Assembly: GCF_963678635.1 (NCBI RefSeq)
Contig: NC_087064.1
Span: forward strand, 60,753,548 to 60,817,547
Length of the DNA: 64,000 nucleotides
From: Symsagittifera roscoffensis
Taxonomy: Eukaryota > Xenacoelomorpha > Acoela > Convolutidae
Direction of reading: 5' to 3'
Shown: in pieces, positions 22,921-32,984 of the stretch
Position numbering within the stretch: the first letter of the stretch is position 1
Layout: every line of letters starts with the position of its first letter
The notes under the pieces: generated by a model
The model's input: only the letters and a program-made list of their open reading frames with translations
The model's database searches: none
Told to the model about the DNA's origin: nothing
Program-made: the position numbers and the translations under genes

Positions 22921-22964
22921 TTTGTTTTTTATGTTTTCTGTCTCGTAATTTAAATAATTATCGA

Positions 22965-23290
22965 ACATCATATGACGCAAGTACCATCACAGAGAACCAA
23001 CATGCAACAATGAAAACGATGGAGGAAGTGTTTGAACATGTGGAAATGAACTAGCCCGAAATCCCTGACTCTAGTTACGTGACTCAACCAGTCAATGACT
23101 TCCTTCTCCTTGGGAGGAGGAGATGGGATCTACTGAAAAATTCATCGCGATAGATGAAAATGAGGGGTTCTCGGAAACAATGCCTCAAAACAAACCACCA
23201 CAACAACCACCAGCGATGGAACCTCGACCAGCGCTGTGTTTCATAGAGAAGCTCCAGAACTCTTCTGCCGCTCGACAACTCTTTGACTAA
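22965..23290 (+). pseudogene. Cargo gene P, copy 4
   Basis: Fourth P copy with the same TAG and a TTTGACTAA end. It is followed by only about 215 bp of spacer S (23291-23505) before a fragment of gene X, so the unit is cut short. Confidence 0.45.
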
Positions 23291-23504
23291 AAGCGTTTGT
23301 AAGTAATTGTTGCTTGTCATTTATTTCATTTTTTATAAATATTATCTTCTTTTTCAAATTTTTTTAAACTGTGAGAATGAATGATTGAAATCAATTCGAA
23401 AACAAATTAAACTACCGATACAAAGATTAAGAATTTTTTTGTACACCTGTTAGAGCAAACACTCAAAAATTGAATAAACTACAAATACTTCATCCTTTTT
23501 GACT

Positions 23505-23640
23505 TTTCCTTGCTAAAGAGAATGAATCAATGAAACAATGCCTATGTCAACTATACTTTCAACGAATCCAAAGAACTGTCCCAAATTTTGGGATATTTTA
23601 TATTTGCTGAGAACTGTATGTTATAATAAACTTTGTTTTT
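23505..23640 (+). pseudogene. Gene X tail fragment
   Basis: Starts abruptly at CTTGCTAAAGAGAATGAATC and matches only the last third of gene X. It leads into gene Y copy 2. Confidence 0.5.
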
Positions 23641-23714
23641 TATGTTTTCTGTCTCGTAATTTAAATAATTATTATCTAGAATCAATTTTCATTTAGTATT
23701 CGAGTTGATCAGTA

Positions 23715-24005
23715 TGAGTTGGAGTATTGGTTTTTTCAAGCTTCACAAAAAATGGGATATTTTCATTTTATCCTACAAGAAAAGTCCCAAAAGATTTCGC
23801 TAACTGTTTTAGAATCACAAATTTTACCAACCTGCAGAATTTGGACATAGACCACCAAATCTCCCATTTTGAGTGGACTCTGCATAATGGTAGAAGAAAA
23901 GTTTTCATAGGATACCGAAAAGATACCAAAAACATAGATCTTATAGATTATCGAAGAAAAAGAAATCAAGAGCAAAATAATCAACTTTTACAAGTATGGG
24001 AAGAA
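23715..24005 (+). pseudogene. Cargo gene Y, copy 2, truncated
   Basis: An open stretch reads FSFYPTRKVPKDFANCFRIT, then NLQNLDIDHQISHFEWTLHN, then RKVFIGYRKDTKNIDLIDYR. It then runs into a gene X fragment at about 24008 (GATCAAGAATTACAATGTTG), a rearrangement junction that also recurs after copy 3. Confidence 0.45.
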
Positions 24006-24007
24006 TA

Positions 24008-24182
24008 TGATCAAGAATTACAATGTTGACAAACCTCCCTACATTCAGATTCGACTCTTCATCGCTAAAGAGAATGAACCAATGAAACAAATTGCCTCTG
24101 TCAACTATACTTTCATCGAATTCAACGAACTGTTCCAATTTTTGGGAGATTATATGTTTGCTAGGAACTGCAATGTACAATA
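24008..24182 (+). pseudogene. Gene X tail fragment, repeated
   Basis: Last third of gene X ending FLGDYMFARNCNVQ and TAA at about 24180-24182. With the following Y copy it forms a tandem unit of 570 bp (24008-24577 and 24578 onward). Confidence 0.5.
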
Positions 24183-24272
24183 AACTTTGTTTTTTGTGAT
24201 TTCTGTCTCGTAATTTAAGTGATTGTCATCTAGAATCAATTTTCATTTAGTATCCGAAGTGATCAGTATGAG

Positions 24273-24577
24273 TTGGAGTATTGTTTTTTCAAGCAATTCA
24301 ACTTTCAAGCTGCACAAAAAAATGTGATTTTTTCATTTTATCCTACAAGAAAAGTCCCAAAAAATTTCGCTAACTGTTTTAGAATCACAAATTTTACCAA
24401 CCTGCAGAAATTGGACATAGACCACCAAATCTCCCATTTTGAGTGGACTCTGCATAATGGTAGAAGAAAAGTTTTCATAGGATACCGAAAAGATACCAAA
24501 AACATAGATCTTATAGATTATCGAAGAAATAGAAATCAAGGGCAAAATAATCAACTTTTACAAGTATGGGAAGAATA
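24273..24577 (+). pseudogene. Cargo gene Y, copy 3, truncated
   Basis: Reads FQAAQKNVIFSFYPTRKVPK, NFANCFRITNFTNLQKLDID and the same WTLHNGRRKVFIGYRKDTKN segment, then breaks into a gene X tail at the same position as copy 2. The two are clearly products of one tandem duplication. Confidence 0.45.
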
Positions 24578-24752
24578 TGATCAAGAATTACAATGTTGAC
24601 AAACCTCCCTACTTTTAGATTCGACTCTTCATCGCTAAAGAGAATGAACCAATGAAACAAGTTGCCTCTGTCAACTATACTTTCATCGAATTCAACGAAC
24701 TGTTCCAATTTTTGGGAGATTATATGTTTGCTAGGAACTGCAATGCACAATA
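24578..24752 (+). pseudogene. Gene X tail fragment, second repeat
   Basis: Nearly identical to 24008-24182. Ends with the same ARNCN sequence and a TAA. Confidence 0.5.
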
Positions 24753-24837
24753 AACTTTGTTTTTTATGTTTTCTGTCTCGTAATTTAAATGATTATTATC
24801 TAGAACCAATTTTCATTTAGTATTCGAGTTGATCAGT

Positions 24838-25350
24838 ATGAGTTGGAGTATTGGTTTTTTCAAGCTTCACAAAAAATGGGATTTTTTCATATTATCCTAG
24901 AAGAAAAGTCCCAAAAGATTTCGCTAACTGTTTTAGAATCACAAGTTTTACTAAACTTGCAGAATTTGGACATAAACTACCAAATTTCCAATTTTCAGTG
25001 AACTCGGCATAATGATAGAAGAGAAGTTTTCATTGGATACCGAAAAGATACCAAAAACATAGATCTTATAGATTTTCGAAGAAATGGAAATCAATAGCAA
25101 AATAATCAATCTTTATAACTACAAAGGGAAGAATATGATAAGTTGCTTGATATTCTTCTCTCAATACTAGGTTATATAGAGAAATTCAGAAAAACTTGTG
25201 TCATTTTTGACGAATGCAGTGCAAAAAATGAACGTACAGAAACTGCATGAAATTGTTAGAATTTGTACAGATTATGAAGAGACTTTTCGTCAAATGAAAA
25301 AAGAAAAATCTATGAATTTTTATCTGTATTGTTTTGTTCCCTAACATAGT
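24838..25350 (+). pseudogene. Cargo gene Y, copy 4
   Basis: Longer copy reaching the helical tail (LDILLSILGYIEKFRKTCVI) and the sequence up to CCCTAACATAG before gene Z. Contains stops. Confidence 0.4.
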
Positions 25351-25360
25351 TTGAAAGAAA

Positions 25361-25630
25361 TGGACCAAAACTTTCCTTTTGGAGGCCTAATTGGATACGG
25401 AATTTCCCGTATGCATTATTTTTTTTTGCAAACTGCAAAATTCTAGACCAAGCGCAATTCTACAAGGCTCTGCTGGATCTGTGAAATCTACTATGAAAAA
25501 AGGACCTGGATATTATTATGTTGCACCTAGTTTTCTCAGTTTGTGTTTTCTTGGTGACGTGATTAGATTACTTTTCTGTTTATATATTAAAACATTTGCT
25601 TCATCATTACAAGCATTGTTCGATTGTTAG
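25361..25630 (+). pseudogene. Cargo gene Z, copy 2
   Basis: Begins ATGGACCAAAACTTTCC (MDQNFPFGGLIGYGISRMHY). A run of eight T's shifts the frame, after which SRPSAILQGSAGSV and a long hydrophobic C-terminus (SLCFLGDVIRLLFCLYI) follow to a TAG. Probably a small membrane protein once. Confidence 0.45.
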
Positions 25631-25669
25631 TCATTTTAACCAAAAAATTTCCAAAGAAAACAGTAAACA

Positions 25670-25905
25670 TAATGAGTCTGGTTGTTTTGGTTATTGAGTG
25701 TATTGGAAACAACATAGTACAAAATTAGGAGTTTATAAGGATGGACAAACTATAGAATATTCCTTTTTTCTTCCCGTATATTTAAAGCATTATCCTAATG
25801 TACTTGGTGTACCAAGCATCTCCCTGGAATCAGTGGGAGAGAAGCGGTTACAAAAAATTACTGAACTTGAAAAAATTTTAAACCTTTTTTTAGCAATTTG
25901 TTGAA
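25670..25905 (+). pseudogene. Cargo gene W, copy 1, 3' part replaced
   Basis: Contains LGVYKDGQTIEYSFFLPVYL and KHYPNVLGVPSISLESV. Shortly after this it is cut by spacer S copy 4 (from about 25905). Copy 2 at 28270 keeps the remainder. Confidence 0.4.
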
Positions 25906-26850
25906 AAAAGCTGAAAAATGTTTCGTAACTTGTTTTAAAAGCTTTTGCAAGGAATTAGATAGTTTATCAAATGGTTTTTTTATTTTCTTATTGAAATTTT
26001 GAGGTGATCACTATTTACAAATCGATAACCACCAATAAAACAGTCAATAATATTTAACCAATCAGGTTTAAATTTTGAGTTTTGTACTTTGCATTTTTTT
26101 GACCAGAATTGCTGAATCAATAATTTGCGTGAAAACCAGTTTCTGGTTAGAAGTTAAAACATAAATTTTGTCGGTTAAATTTTTACGCAACAGACTTTTC
26201 CTTGCAATACTTGGTATTGTTCTGCTCTTTTCTATAACAAGTTGTGATGAGCAGTGTAATTAAGTTGGTTTAAAATTTCGCCAGTTGATGAAATACCATT
26301 CGAATAAAATCTGTATTTGTACACAAGCTAAAAAAAACGATGATTTGATATGTGAATTGAAATTCACCCAATCTTTGCAAAACTTGATCGAGAGATGAAC
26401 CAATCAGAAGTAAGTGAAACTTACAGTTTTCCAAGGAACAATAGGAAGTGTGGGTGGAAACACAATAATCTTGGGTTTCTAAACATTTTTCGTACTGTAA
26501 ACTGAAAATTGAAATAATTATCGATTTTTTACAGTAATCTAATAAAAACTGGAAAGAGCTTGACACATAGCAGCGGCCTTGTGTAACAAGAATTTTTGCC
26601 TAAATTTGTGGATTTGTATAGAAGCACTAACGCCTACGCAATTGCCATATATGGAAATTTAACAAAAAATTTCCATGAATGTTTCTTTTTCCATGTATGT
26701 TAATCGAATGACTCATACTGTTTACTTCCACTTTCATTTAATCTTATAATCATTTTTCTGATTTCTCCTCATGTGATCAGCTCACTCTTTTTTTTCAAAA
26801 TGCACTAGAAAAAATACACTAGTTCCAATTATTTTGAAATTCCCAAAAAT
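25905..26850. repeat. AT-rich spacer S, copy 4 (5' truncated)
   Basis: Begins inside the spacer at about TTGTTTTAAAAGCTTTTGC. It has a unique stretch near 26650-26780 not found in other copies. Confidence 0.55.
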
Positions 26851-27345
26851 CAAACAAGAGTTGGGAGATTCCGACGGCTCCAAAAATCCTAAAAGGTGAA
26901 ATTTACTTTGAACTCAGCTTCCAATTTTTCAAGAAAAATGACTTAGGACTACTCAAAAAAAGACAACAAGAGTATCTTGGTGAGAAAGAAGGAGAAACCA
27001 TCTCGGCGATTAGAATTAGTGTTTTTCATGATGCTGAAAACCTTGGGCTTGTTCCTATATTGGAACTCACTTTTGAAAAAGAGTCAACACTGGAAAGGTG
27101 CTTGCCAACTGCAACAATTTGTATGACTTAGCAAATTACAATGGAAAACAAGTTTGTATCACGATGAAGAATTACAATGTTAACAAACCTCCCTACATTT
27201 GGATTCGACTCTTCTTTGCTAAAGAGAATGAATCAATGAAACAAGTTGCCTATGTCAACTATACTTTCATCGAATTCAACGAACTGTCCCAAACTTTGGG
27301 AGATTATATGTTTGCTGAGAACTGTAATGTACAAAAAACTTTGTT
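26851..27345 (+). pseudogene. Cargo gene X, copy 4
   Basis: Start codon is lost (AAGAGTTGGGAGATT where others have ATGAATTGGGAGATT). It carries the same missing base as copy 2 before VLANCNNLYDLANYNGKQVC, then continues open through NKPPYIWIRLFFAKENESMK, QVAYVNYTFIEFNELSQTLG and DYMFAENCNVQ. It is the only copy with an undamaged C-terminal half. Confidence 0.5.
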
Positions 27346-27419
27346 TTTTATGTTTTCTGTCTCGTAATTTAAGTAATTATTATCTAGAATCAATTTTCAT
27401 TTAGTATCCGAGTTGATCC

Positions 27420-27950
27420 TTATGAGTCGGAGTATTGGTTTTTCCAGCAACTCAATTTTCAAACTTCACAAAAAAATGGTATTTTTCTATATTATCCTAC
27501 AATGAAAGTCGTAAAAGATTTCGCTAACTATTTTAGAATCACAAATTTTACCAACCTGCAGAATTTGGACATATACCACCAAATCTCCCATTTTGAGTGG
27601 ACTCTGCATAATGGTAGAAGAAAAGTTTTCATAGGTTCCCGAAAAGATACCAAAAACATAGATCTTATAGATTTTCGAAGAAATGGAAATCAATAGCAAA
27701 ATTATCAATCTGTACAACTACAAAGGAAAGTATATGATAAATTTCTCGATATTCTTCTCTCATTACTAGGTTATATAGAGACATTCAGAAAAACTTGTGT
27801 CATTATTGACGAATGCACTGCAAAAAATGAACGTACAGAAACTGAATGAATTTCTTAGAACTCGTAGAGATTATGAAGCAAGGTTTTTCGTCAAATACAA
27901 AAAGAAAAATCTATGACTTTTCACCTGTATTGTTTTGTTCCCTAACATAG
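27420..27950 (+). pseudogene. Cargo gene Y, copy 5
   Basis: Full-length copy in the undisturbed order X-Y-Z-W. Contains TNLQNLDIYHQISHFEWTLH and GSRKDTKNIDLIDFRRNGNQ, then a TAG. Confidence 0.4.
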
Positions 27951-27960
27951 TTTGAAATAA

Positions 27961-28230
27961 TTGGACCAAAATTTTCCTTTTGGAGGCCTAATTGGGTACG
28001 GAATTTCCCGTATGCATTATTTTCTTGCAAACTGCAAAACTTCTAGACCAAGTGCAATTCTACAAGGCTCTGCTGGATCTGTGAATTCTATTATGAAAAA
28101 AGGACCTGGGTATTGTTATGTTGCACCTAGTTTTCTCAGTTTGTGTTTTCTTGGTGACGTGATTAGATTACTTTTCTGTTTATATATTAAAATATTTGCT
28201 TCATCATTATATGCATTGTTCGATTGTTAG
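27961..28230 (+). pseudogene. Cargo gene Z, copy 3 (open but start ATG changed to TTG)
   Basis: Open over 89 codons: DQNFPFGGLIGYGISRMHYF, LANCKTSRPSAILQGSAGSV, then a hydrophobic C-terminus (FLSLCFLGDVIRLLFCLYIK) that could span a membrane once or twice. Copies 1 and 2 have ATG where this one has TTG. Unrecognised family. As an element near the integrase it may have been a small virion or membrane protein, which is inference only. Confidence 0.45.
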
Positions 28231-28269
28231 TCATTTTAACCAAAAAACTTCGAAAGAAAACAGTAAACA

Positions 28270-28737
28270 CAATGAGTCTGGTTGTTTTGGTTATTTAATG
28301 AACTGAAAACAACAAATAGTAAAAAATTAAGAGTTTAAAGGGATGGACAAACTATAGGATATTCCTTTTGTCCTCCCGTAAATTTAAAGCATTATCCTAA
28401 TCTACTGGGTGTACCAAGCATTTCCCTAGAATCAGTGGTCGAAGCGGTTACGAAAAAATTAATATCTTGAGAAAATTTTGAAAAATCTGGTAACCTCAGA
28501 AACCAAATTTTTAGCAAAGTTTATGAAAAATATAAAATTTAGTCATAAATTCTGGAAGCAAATGATACTTGAATGACTACGCAAAAACAAAAGTTCCAAC
28601 TTTGACTTTCAAAGATGAAGATTATGATTGGAAGTGTAGCAACTACCCATTTTATCACGCAAAAATTCCTCACTGTGCAGAGAGAAAAGCATTTGCATAC
28701 GGAACATGGTCTCGGTGTTTTTATAACAAATTTTAAA
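28270..28737 (+). pseudogene. Cargo gene W, copy 2
   Basis: Follows gene Z as in copy 1. The ending is open: NDYAKTKVPTLTFKDEDYDW, KCSNYPFYHAKIPHCAERKA, FAYGTWSRCFYNKF then TAA. Several shifts occur upstream. The C-terminus has spaced Cys and His residues but no motif I can name. Confidence 0.4.
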
Positions 28738-28796
28738 TCAAAATATTCTTTCTGTAAAACTTTTTTGAAATTTAATTAAATGTTGTTGTCAACTTT

Positions 28797-28993
28797 TTGT
28801 TTCTAGAATTAAACTGCTGGTCGATCAATGTGACAAACCCGTAATTTTAGGAAATTTTGTTTTTGATGAAAAAAATCATGAACCAAAATCATGGAAAGTG
28901 TTTGGACGTACATGTAATAGGTATCTTTTAGTTTTTCTGTGCGAGTGCTTGGTAAACCTATTAAATGGAGAGCTTCAAGACCTTCGGAAAAAA
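28797..28993 (+). pseudogene. Small gene M: possible Polinton membrane protein remnant
   Basis: A plus-strand frame reads LLVDQCDKPVILGNFVFDEK, PKSWKVFGRTCNRYLLVFLC and ECLVNLLN. I associate the W-K-x-FGRT motif followed by a hydrophobic segment with small proteins seen beside integrase in animal Polintons, from memory and not verified. A minus-strand frame over the same bases (28809-29198) has no ATG start and is treated as a shadow. Confidence 0.35.
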
Positions 28994-29212
28994 ACCTAGT
29001 AAAATTACGAAAAAAAATTTCAGAATTAACACAAAAATGATTTCCTTTACACAAAAGAAGATTTATTTCAAGTTCAACCAAATGTTTACAATTGATATCT
29101 TTTATCACCACATTTGTCATTAAACAATTGACATAGTAAGGAACAGTTTGTTTTAAATCCGTACTCAGTTTATCAATCACAAAATACAATTCCAACAAAA
29201 CAAAAAATGGAG

Positions 29213-30395
29213 CGGAAGCAAGAAAAAAAAAGAGATTATACCAAAAGACTTTGACTCAATTTACAGTGCTGTAAATGCAAGTTTGAAAACGAGTAACAAG
29301 CTTTTTGATTCAATTTTGAATTATCCTAGAAATAATCAGAGCCAGTCAGAAAACATCTTTTCAGATAATCGAGATACAAAAAAATCTATTTAATACTTTG
29401 TGTGTGCACTAAAGCAAAAAAAAAATACCAATTTTCCAGATATTTCTTTACCATTTTGGAAGCAACTCGAACTCCACTTACACCGCTGTTACCAACAAGC
29501 ATGCCAAAAAAAAACTTGGGTAAAGCGAGCGGTTCATCAAAAAAGAGGTAGAAAATTTCTTACAAACCAAGACACCGAATACAGAATTTGGTCCACCAAT
29601 CACATGTTTCGAAGACTTCAAGCTTATTCAAAAGATAGCAATGCAATCTGGTGTATGGACTTGGCTTGTGTAGACAAGTCAGCTAGTCAAAACAATGGAG
29701 TTAAGAATTTATTAGTTGCTCTAGACATTTTTTCGAGATTTGTCGGAGTTCAAACAATGAAAACAAAGTATGCCAAGGACAATTCGCAAGCTTTCAAAAA
29801 ATTATTTCTCGACAAAACATTCCTGAAAAACTTTGGGTTGATAAACGAACAGAATATGGGGGAAATTTCAAAAATTTTGCAAAGACAATGAATTTTACTC
29901 AACAATGAGTGGTAAAAAAGCTGCATTTGCAGAGAAAGCAATTCAGTTTTTGAAACATAAAATATATCGTTTTATTGACGATCGTGGTGAAAATATTGCT
30001 CCCGAACTGCAAAAATTTGTTTCTTCTATGAGCTGTCGAAAAAATCGGTCTACTGGAAAATCTCCGAGAGATATATAAAACAATGACTTTTTATCGATTT
30101 CGTATAACAAATGAATCATGAAATATACTTAACAAAAATTCAAAAATGGGGATAAAGTGAGAAGTTTGAAAAAGGATATTCCGTTCCGAAAAAAAACAAG
30201 CCACAATTTACCGATGAAATATTTGAAACATCATCAATACCAACAAACAAACCGGCATTTTATGTCATCAAATATCTCAACAAAGGAAAAATTCCAGGCA
30301 GATTTTTTTTAAAAAGAGCTGATGAAAAGTTTAGATTAAAGGTAAATATTAATCATGATGTTTATGTTATGAATTTTAGAAGTAACTGTATGTAA
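29213..30395 (+). pseudogene. Polinton retroviral-like integrase (DDE, rve type), frameshifted
   Basis: Segment 1 (to 29891) reads FLTNQDTEYRIW, then IWCMDLACVDKS (first catalytic Asp) and LLVALDIFSRFVGVQTMKTK. A frameshift near 29835 leads to WVDKRTEYGGNFKNFC (second Asp region) and AFAEKAIQFLKHKIYRF (catalytic Glu region). Further on, SPRDI and KFKNGDKVRSLKKDIPFR, then QFTDEIFETSSIPTNKPAFY in another frame, make up the C-terminal SH3-like part, ending at TAA 30393-30395. A TAA near 29391 and at least two frameshifts make it inactive. In intact elements this enzyme inserts the DNA and makes the 6 bp target duplication. The match to Polinton integrases is strong. Confidence 0.9.
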
Positions 30396-31084
30396 GAACG
30401 CAGTATGTTACTCTTTATGTAGATGTAATTTGATGCAAAAAAATCATAAAGGATGTGATATTTTTTTACTGTAACTAAAAATTTGTATTGACTATTTGTT
30501 TTTGTAATAAAATATTTCTTCATTTGTTTTCTAATTAAAAAAAGGAAACTTGCAGAAGTGCAGTTGAAAAAATCCGAGTATATGTAAGAAAACGCGGAGA
30601 AAATCTTTTTTTTTAATGCTGGTAGCAATAAATTGAATAAAAACAAAAAGAAATATAATGATTGTGATTAATTATAACAATAATTCTGAATAGGAAATTT
30701 TCCCAGATCATTTTTGTTTGCTTTAACACTAATCTTTTGACAAGTATACTCTGGGAAAGGTGTCTACATTTTGAACTTTCAAAATCCACAGATTCAATTT
30801 TTTTTTAAACCTTTGTCGTAGTAAACTTCTAAGGACATGTAGTGTAAATTGATAATTCAGAAAGAAGAAACTGAATGGAGACGATGATTTAAGAATTGCA
30901 GTTGGAAAATTGAATGATTCAACTGGCAACCAATTTGTGTTTTTTTTTATAAAGTTGAGCAAATGAATTTCAAAATTTCTCTGCTGTTGCCAAAACTTAC
31001 CCCATCGGTTACACTAAACATTTTTCACGCTTAAGAAAACTAAAGTAATTTTTCGAGAATCGGCTTCCCTGGGGGTAGCAACTG
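30396..31084. other. AT-rich spacer between integrase and subterminal repeat
   Basis: Low-complexity A/T runs. No gene or repeat recognised. Confidence 0.3.
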
Positions 31085-31400
31085 GAAATTTTTTTATGTT
31101 CAGTACCTCGCTTGAATAAACAATAATAAAATTAGTTAACATACGTCAGCGTCCTCACTCACCACGGGGTATAACATCTTTTGTTGCAAAATTCACATAA
31201 AAGCCTGAGAAATTTTTTTTTATGGCCACTACCCCGCTTAAATAAACAAACAATAAATTTGTTTACATACTTCAGCGTCCTCGCTGTACACGGGGGGGTA
31301 ACATCTGTTGTTGCAAATTTGACAAATTAGCCGAAAAAAACTTTGTTTACGTCCACTATTTTGCTTAAATAAACAAATATGAAAAGTTGACTGCGAAAAA
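31085..31400. repeat. Subterminal tandem repeat, ~127 bp period, about 2.4 copies
   Basis: The anchor CTT(G/A)AATAAAC recurs at 31111, 31237 and 31364 (spacing 126 and 127). It is accompanied by ACATAC(G/T)TCAGCGTCCTC and a GGGGTATAACATCT / GGGGGTAACATCT block. It lies just inside the right terminal repeat and has no counterpart at the left end. Confidence 0.65.
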
Positions 31401-31487
31401 AATGATTTTTTTTTTCTGAAAATTACCATCTGAAGCTTACCATCAAGAAAACTATCAGATCATAATGCACACGGTTTTGACCATTCC

Positions 31488-31789
31488 CGTTTGGAATCCT
31501 TAGCATTGCTGTATCGGTAAATCGGTCGCCAAAAATTTTTTAAAACCCAAAAATTTTTCAAAATTTACTAACTTAGCATCTGAAACTCTGAAACCTATAA
31601 TCCATCTTATTACTTTGAGTTTCTATTCCCTATGTTAATACATAGGGTGCGGACGGGATACTCTATAGCATATCTTAAAACATCTTAAAACAAGAGTTCC
31701 GCACCCCCTTCCCCACCCTCCACCCCCCCCTTCCCCACCCTCCACCCCCCCCCCCACCTATCGGCGATTTCTTCCCGGCATATACTACT
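31488..31789 (-). repeat. Polinton right terminal inverted repeat, with C-rich expansion
   Basis: Inverted copy of the left repeat. It is about 50 bp longer, chiefly because of a C-rich tract (about 31703-31756, runs of CCCCACCCTCCACCCC) that replaces a short G-rich patch in the left copy. Confidence 0.9.
31628..31706. promoter_or_regulatory. Two adjoining hairpins in the right terminal repeat
   Basis: Hairpin 2 is CCCTATG-TTAATA-CATAGGG (31628-31647). Hairpin 1 has arms GGGTGCGGA (31645-31653) and TCCGCACCC (31698-31706). This is the mirror image of the left end arrangement, again with a small overlap between the two stems. Confidence 0.6.
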
Positions 31790-31795
31790 ATAACA
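31790..31795. repeat. Right target-site duplication ATAACA
   Basis: Six bases directly after the terminal CATATACTACT. They differ from the left copy only in the last base. Confidence 0.75.
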
Positions 31796-31859
31796 TCAAA
31801 TTCCAAATAATTTCAGATAAGGGCTCTTTTAATTTCGATTAAGGTAGAATCAATTATAA

Positions 31860-32175
31860 GTAGAACAAGAAGCTCTAAAAGTAGAACAAGAAGCAAAGCA
31901 CTGAATGTTCCAACCGCACACAATTTTGTCCAGAGCATGGGCAAATAGGCAATTTTCTAACTCCCAGCTTAGCAAAAAAATGATTGGAGGTAAAATATCT
32001 TTTAAAATTTGATTTGAGGAAGTCGATATTTTTAACGCGATACAAAAATTTTTGATAAAAACTGTTGCTTCGATCGCCGAAAATTGACTGGATAAAAAAA
32101 AACCACATAAAGCATAAAAATTCAGTTTTTTTTTTGAAAATCGGAACAATAACAGGTTTAAATCATAGGGAACTT
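31860..32175 (+). repeat. Hairpin-ended dispersed repeat, 5'-truncated copy
   Basis: Shares CACTGAATGTTCC, TCCAGAGCATGG(G/C)CAAAT, GATTGGAGGTAAAATATCTT and the TCGGAACAA end with copies at 39885-40390 and 59690-60180. It starts about 70 bp from the Polinton's right edge. Confidence 0.5.
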
Positions 32176-32980
32176 CGCAGAACTTCTTTTGCAAAGGAAT
32201 AGATATTTACGTTCCTGAATTTCTCATAAAAATTTCCGTCAATTTGAGGATTAATTTTTTATTCAAATAAAAAAGGGTCTTTTCTGTTATCATGTTATTT
32301 CTGTTATCTGTTAAATGTTTCGTGTTTATCAGTCCCATAATAATTTAGTGCATTTCCTTGTATCATTGTTTCAATTATTTAATTAAAATTTTCATTCCTT
32401 TTTTTCATAATACAGGGGGTATAACCGGAAAGACCACAAAAAAAATTGCAAGCACCATTTCTTTTCATAATGCACCAAATGAAGTTGACTTTTACGGCGA
32501 CTTCACTCGAAGTGCAGTTATGAATATTCAATTGATTTTTCTCAGTAGATGAAGCCACCAAATGGGAGCCACTGGCCGCTTCTTTCCGTATGGGCTCAAG
32601 GCGATTCAAGAAGGTTTTAGATGATTGCGTTGCGCATGTGAAATTAGATACTGCTTTCTCGTGTAAAAAAAATAGTACATTTTGGTTGAAGGAGCCGTTG
32701 AGCGAATCTTTCGTAAATCTAACGTTGTTAGCCTTTTAACAAAACGAAGTTACTCGTATTAATAGTTTTCCGCCCTTTTAATAATTATTCGAAAAATATT
32801 TGTCAACTTAAATAACTCTGATATGCAAAGACATCAAAAAGCTTGATAGCTTGGTCAAGTGATGACTTCACTGAGCAGTACAATTTCATTTTTCTAGGTA
32901 CTAAGAAGTTTCAACAATTAGGTACCAATAGCGTTCCAAATCCCACGACCCAATTTTTAGAAAAAATATCTTTCATGTTT
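32176..32980. other. AT-rich intergenic stretch
   Basis: Nothing recognisable beyond short open frames without domain content. Confidence 0.25.
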
Positions 32981-32984
32981 TTGT

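Larger units (their letters stand above)
10226..31789. mobile_element. Polinton/Maverick DNA transposon, 21.56 kb, inactivated
   Basis: Both ends carry the same inverted sequence starting AGTAGTATATG, and the flanks are ATAACT (10220-10225) and ATAACA (31790-31795), a 6 bp target duplication with one mismatch. Polintons are known for 5'-AG ends, long terminal inverted repeats, 6 bp target duplications, a protein-primed DNA polymerase B and a retroviral-like integrase. All five are seen here. Polymerase B lies at the left end on the minus strand and integrase at the right end on the plus strand, each with its C-terminus toward its own terminal repeat. The interior is expanded by repeated copies of unrecognised genes. 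No capsid, packaging ATPase or protease was identified. Both marker genes carry frameshifts, so the copy cannot move by itself. Confidence 0.93.

Noticed and set aside
28809-29198. 129-codon minus-strand frame between W and integrase
   Set aside because: No ATG near its start, and the plus strand over the same bases reads as a more protein-like small gene.
31085-31400. CRISPR-like array
   Set aside because: Only 2.4 diverged units of about 127 bp without spacers, inside a eukaryotic transposon.
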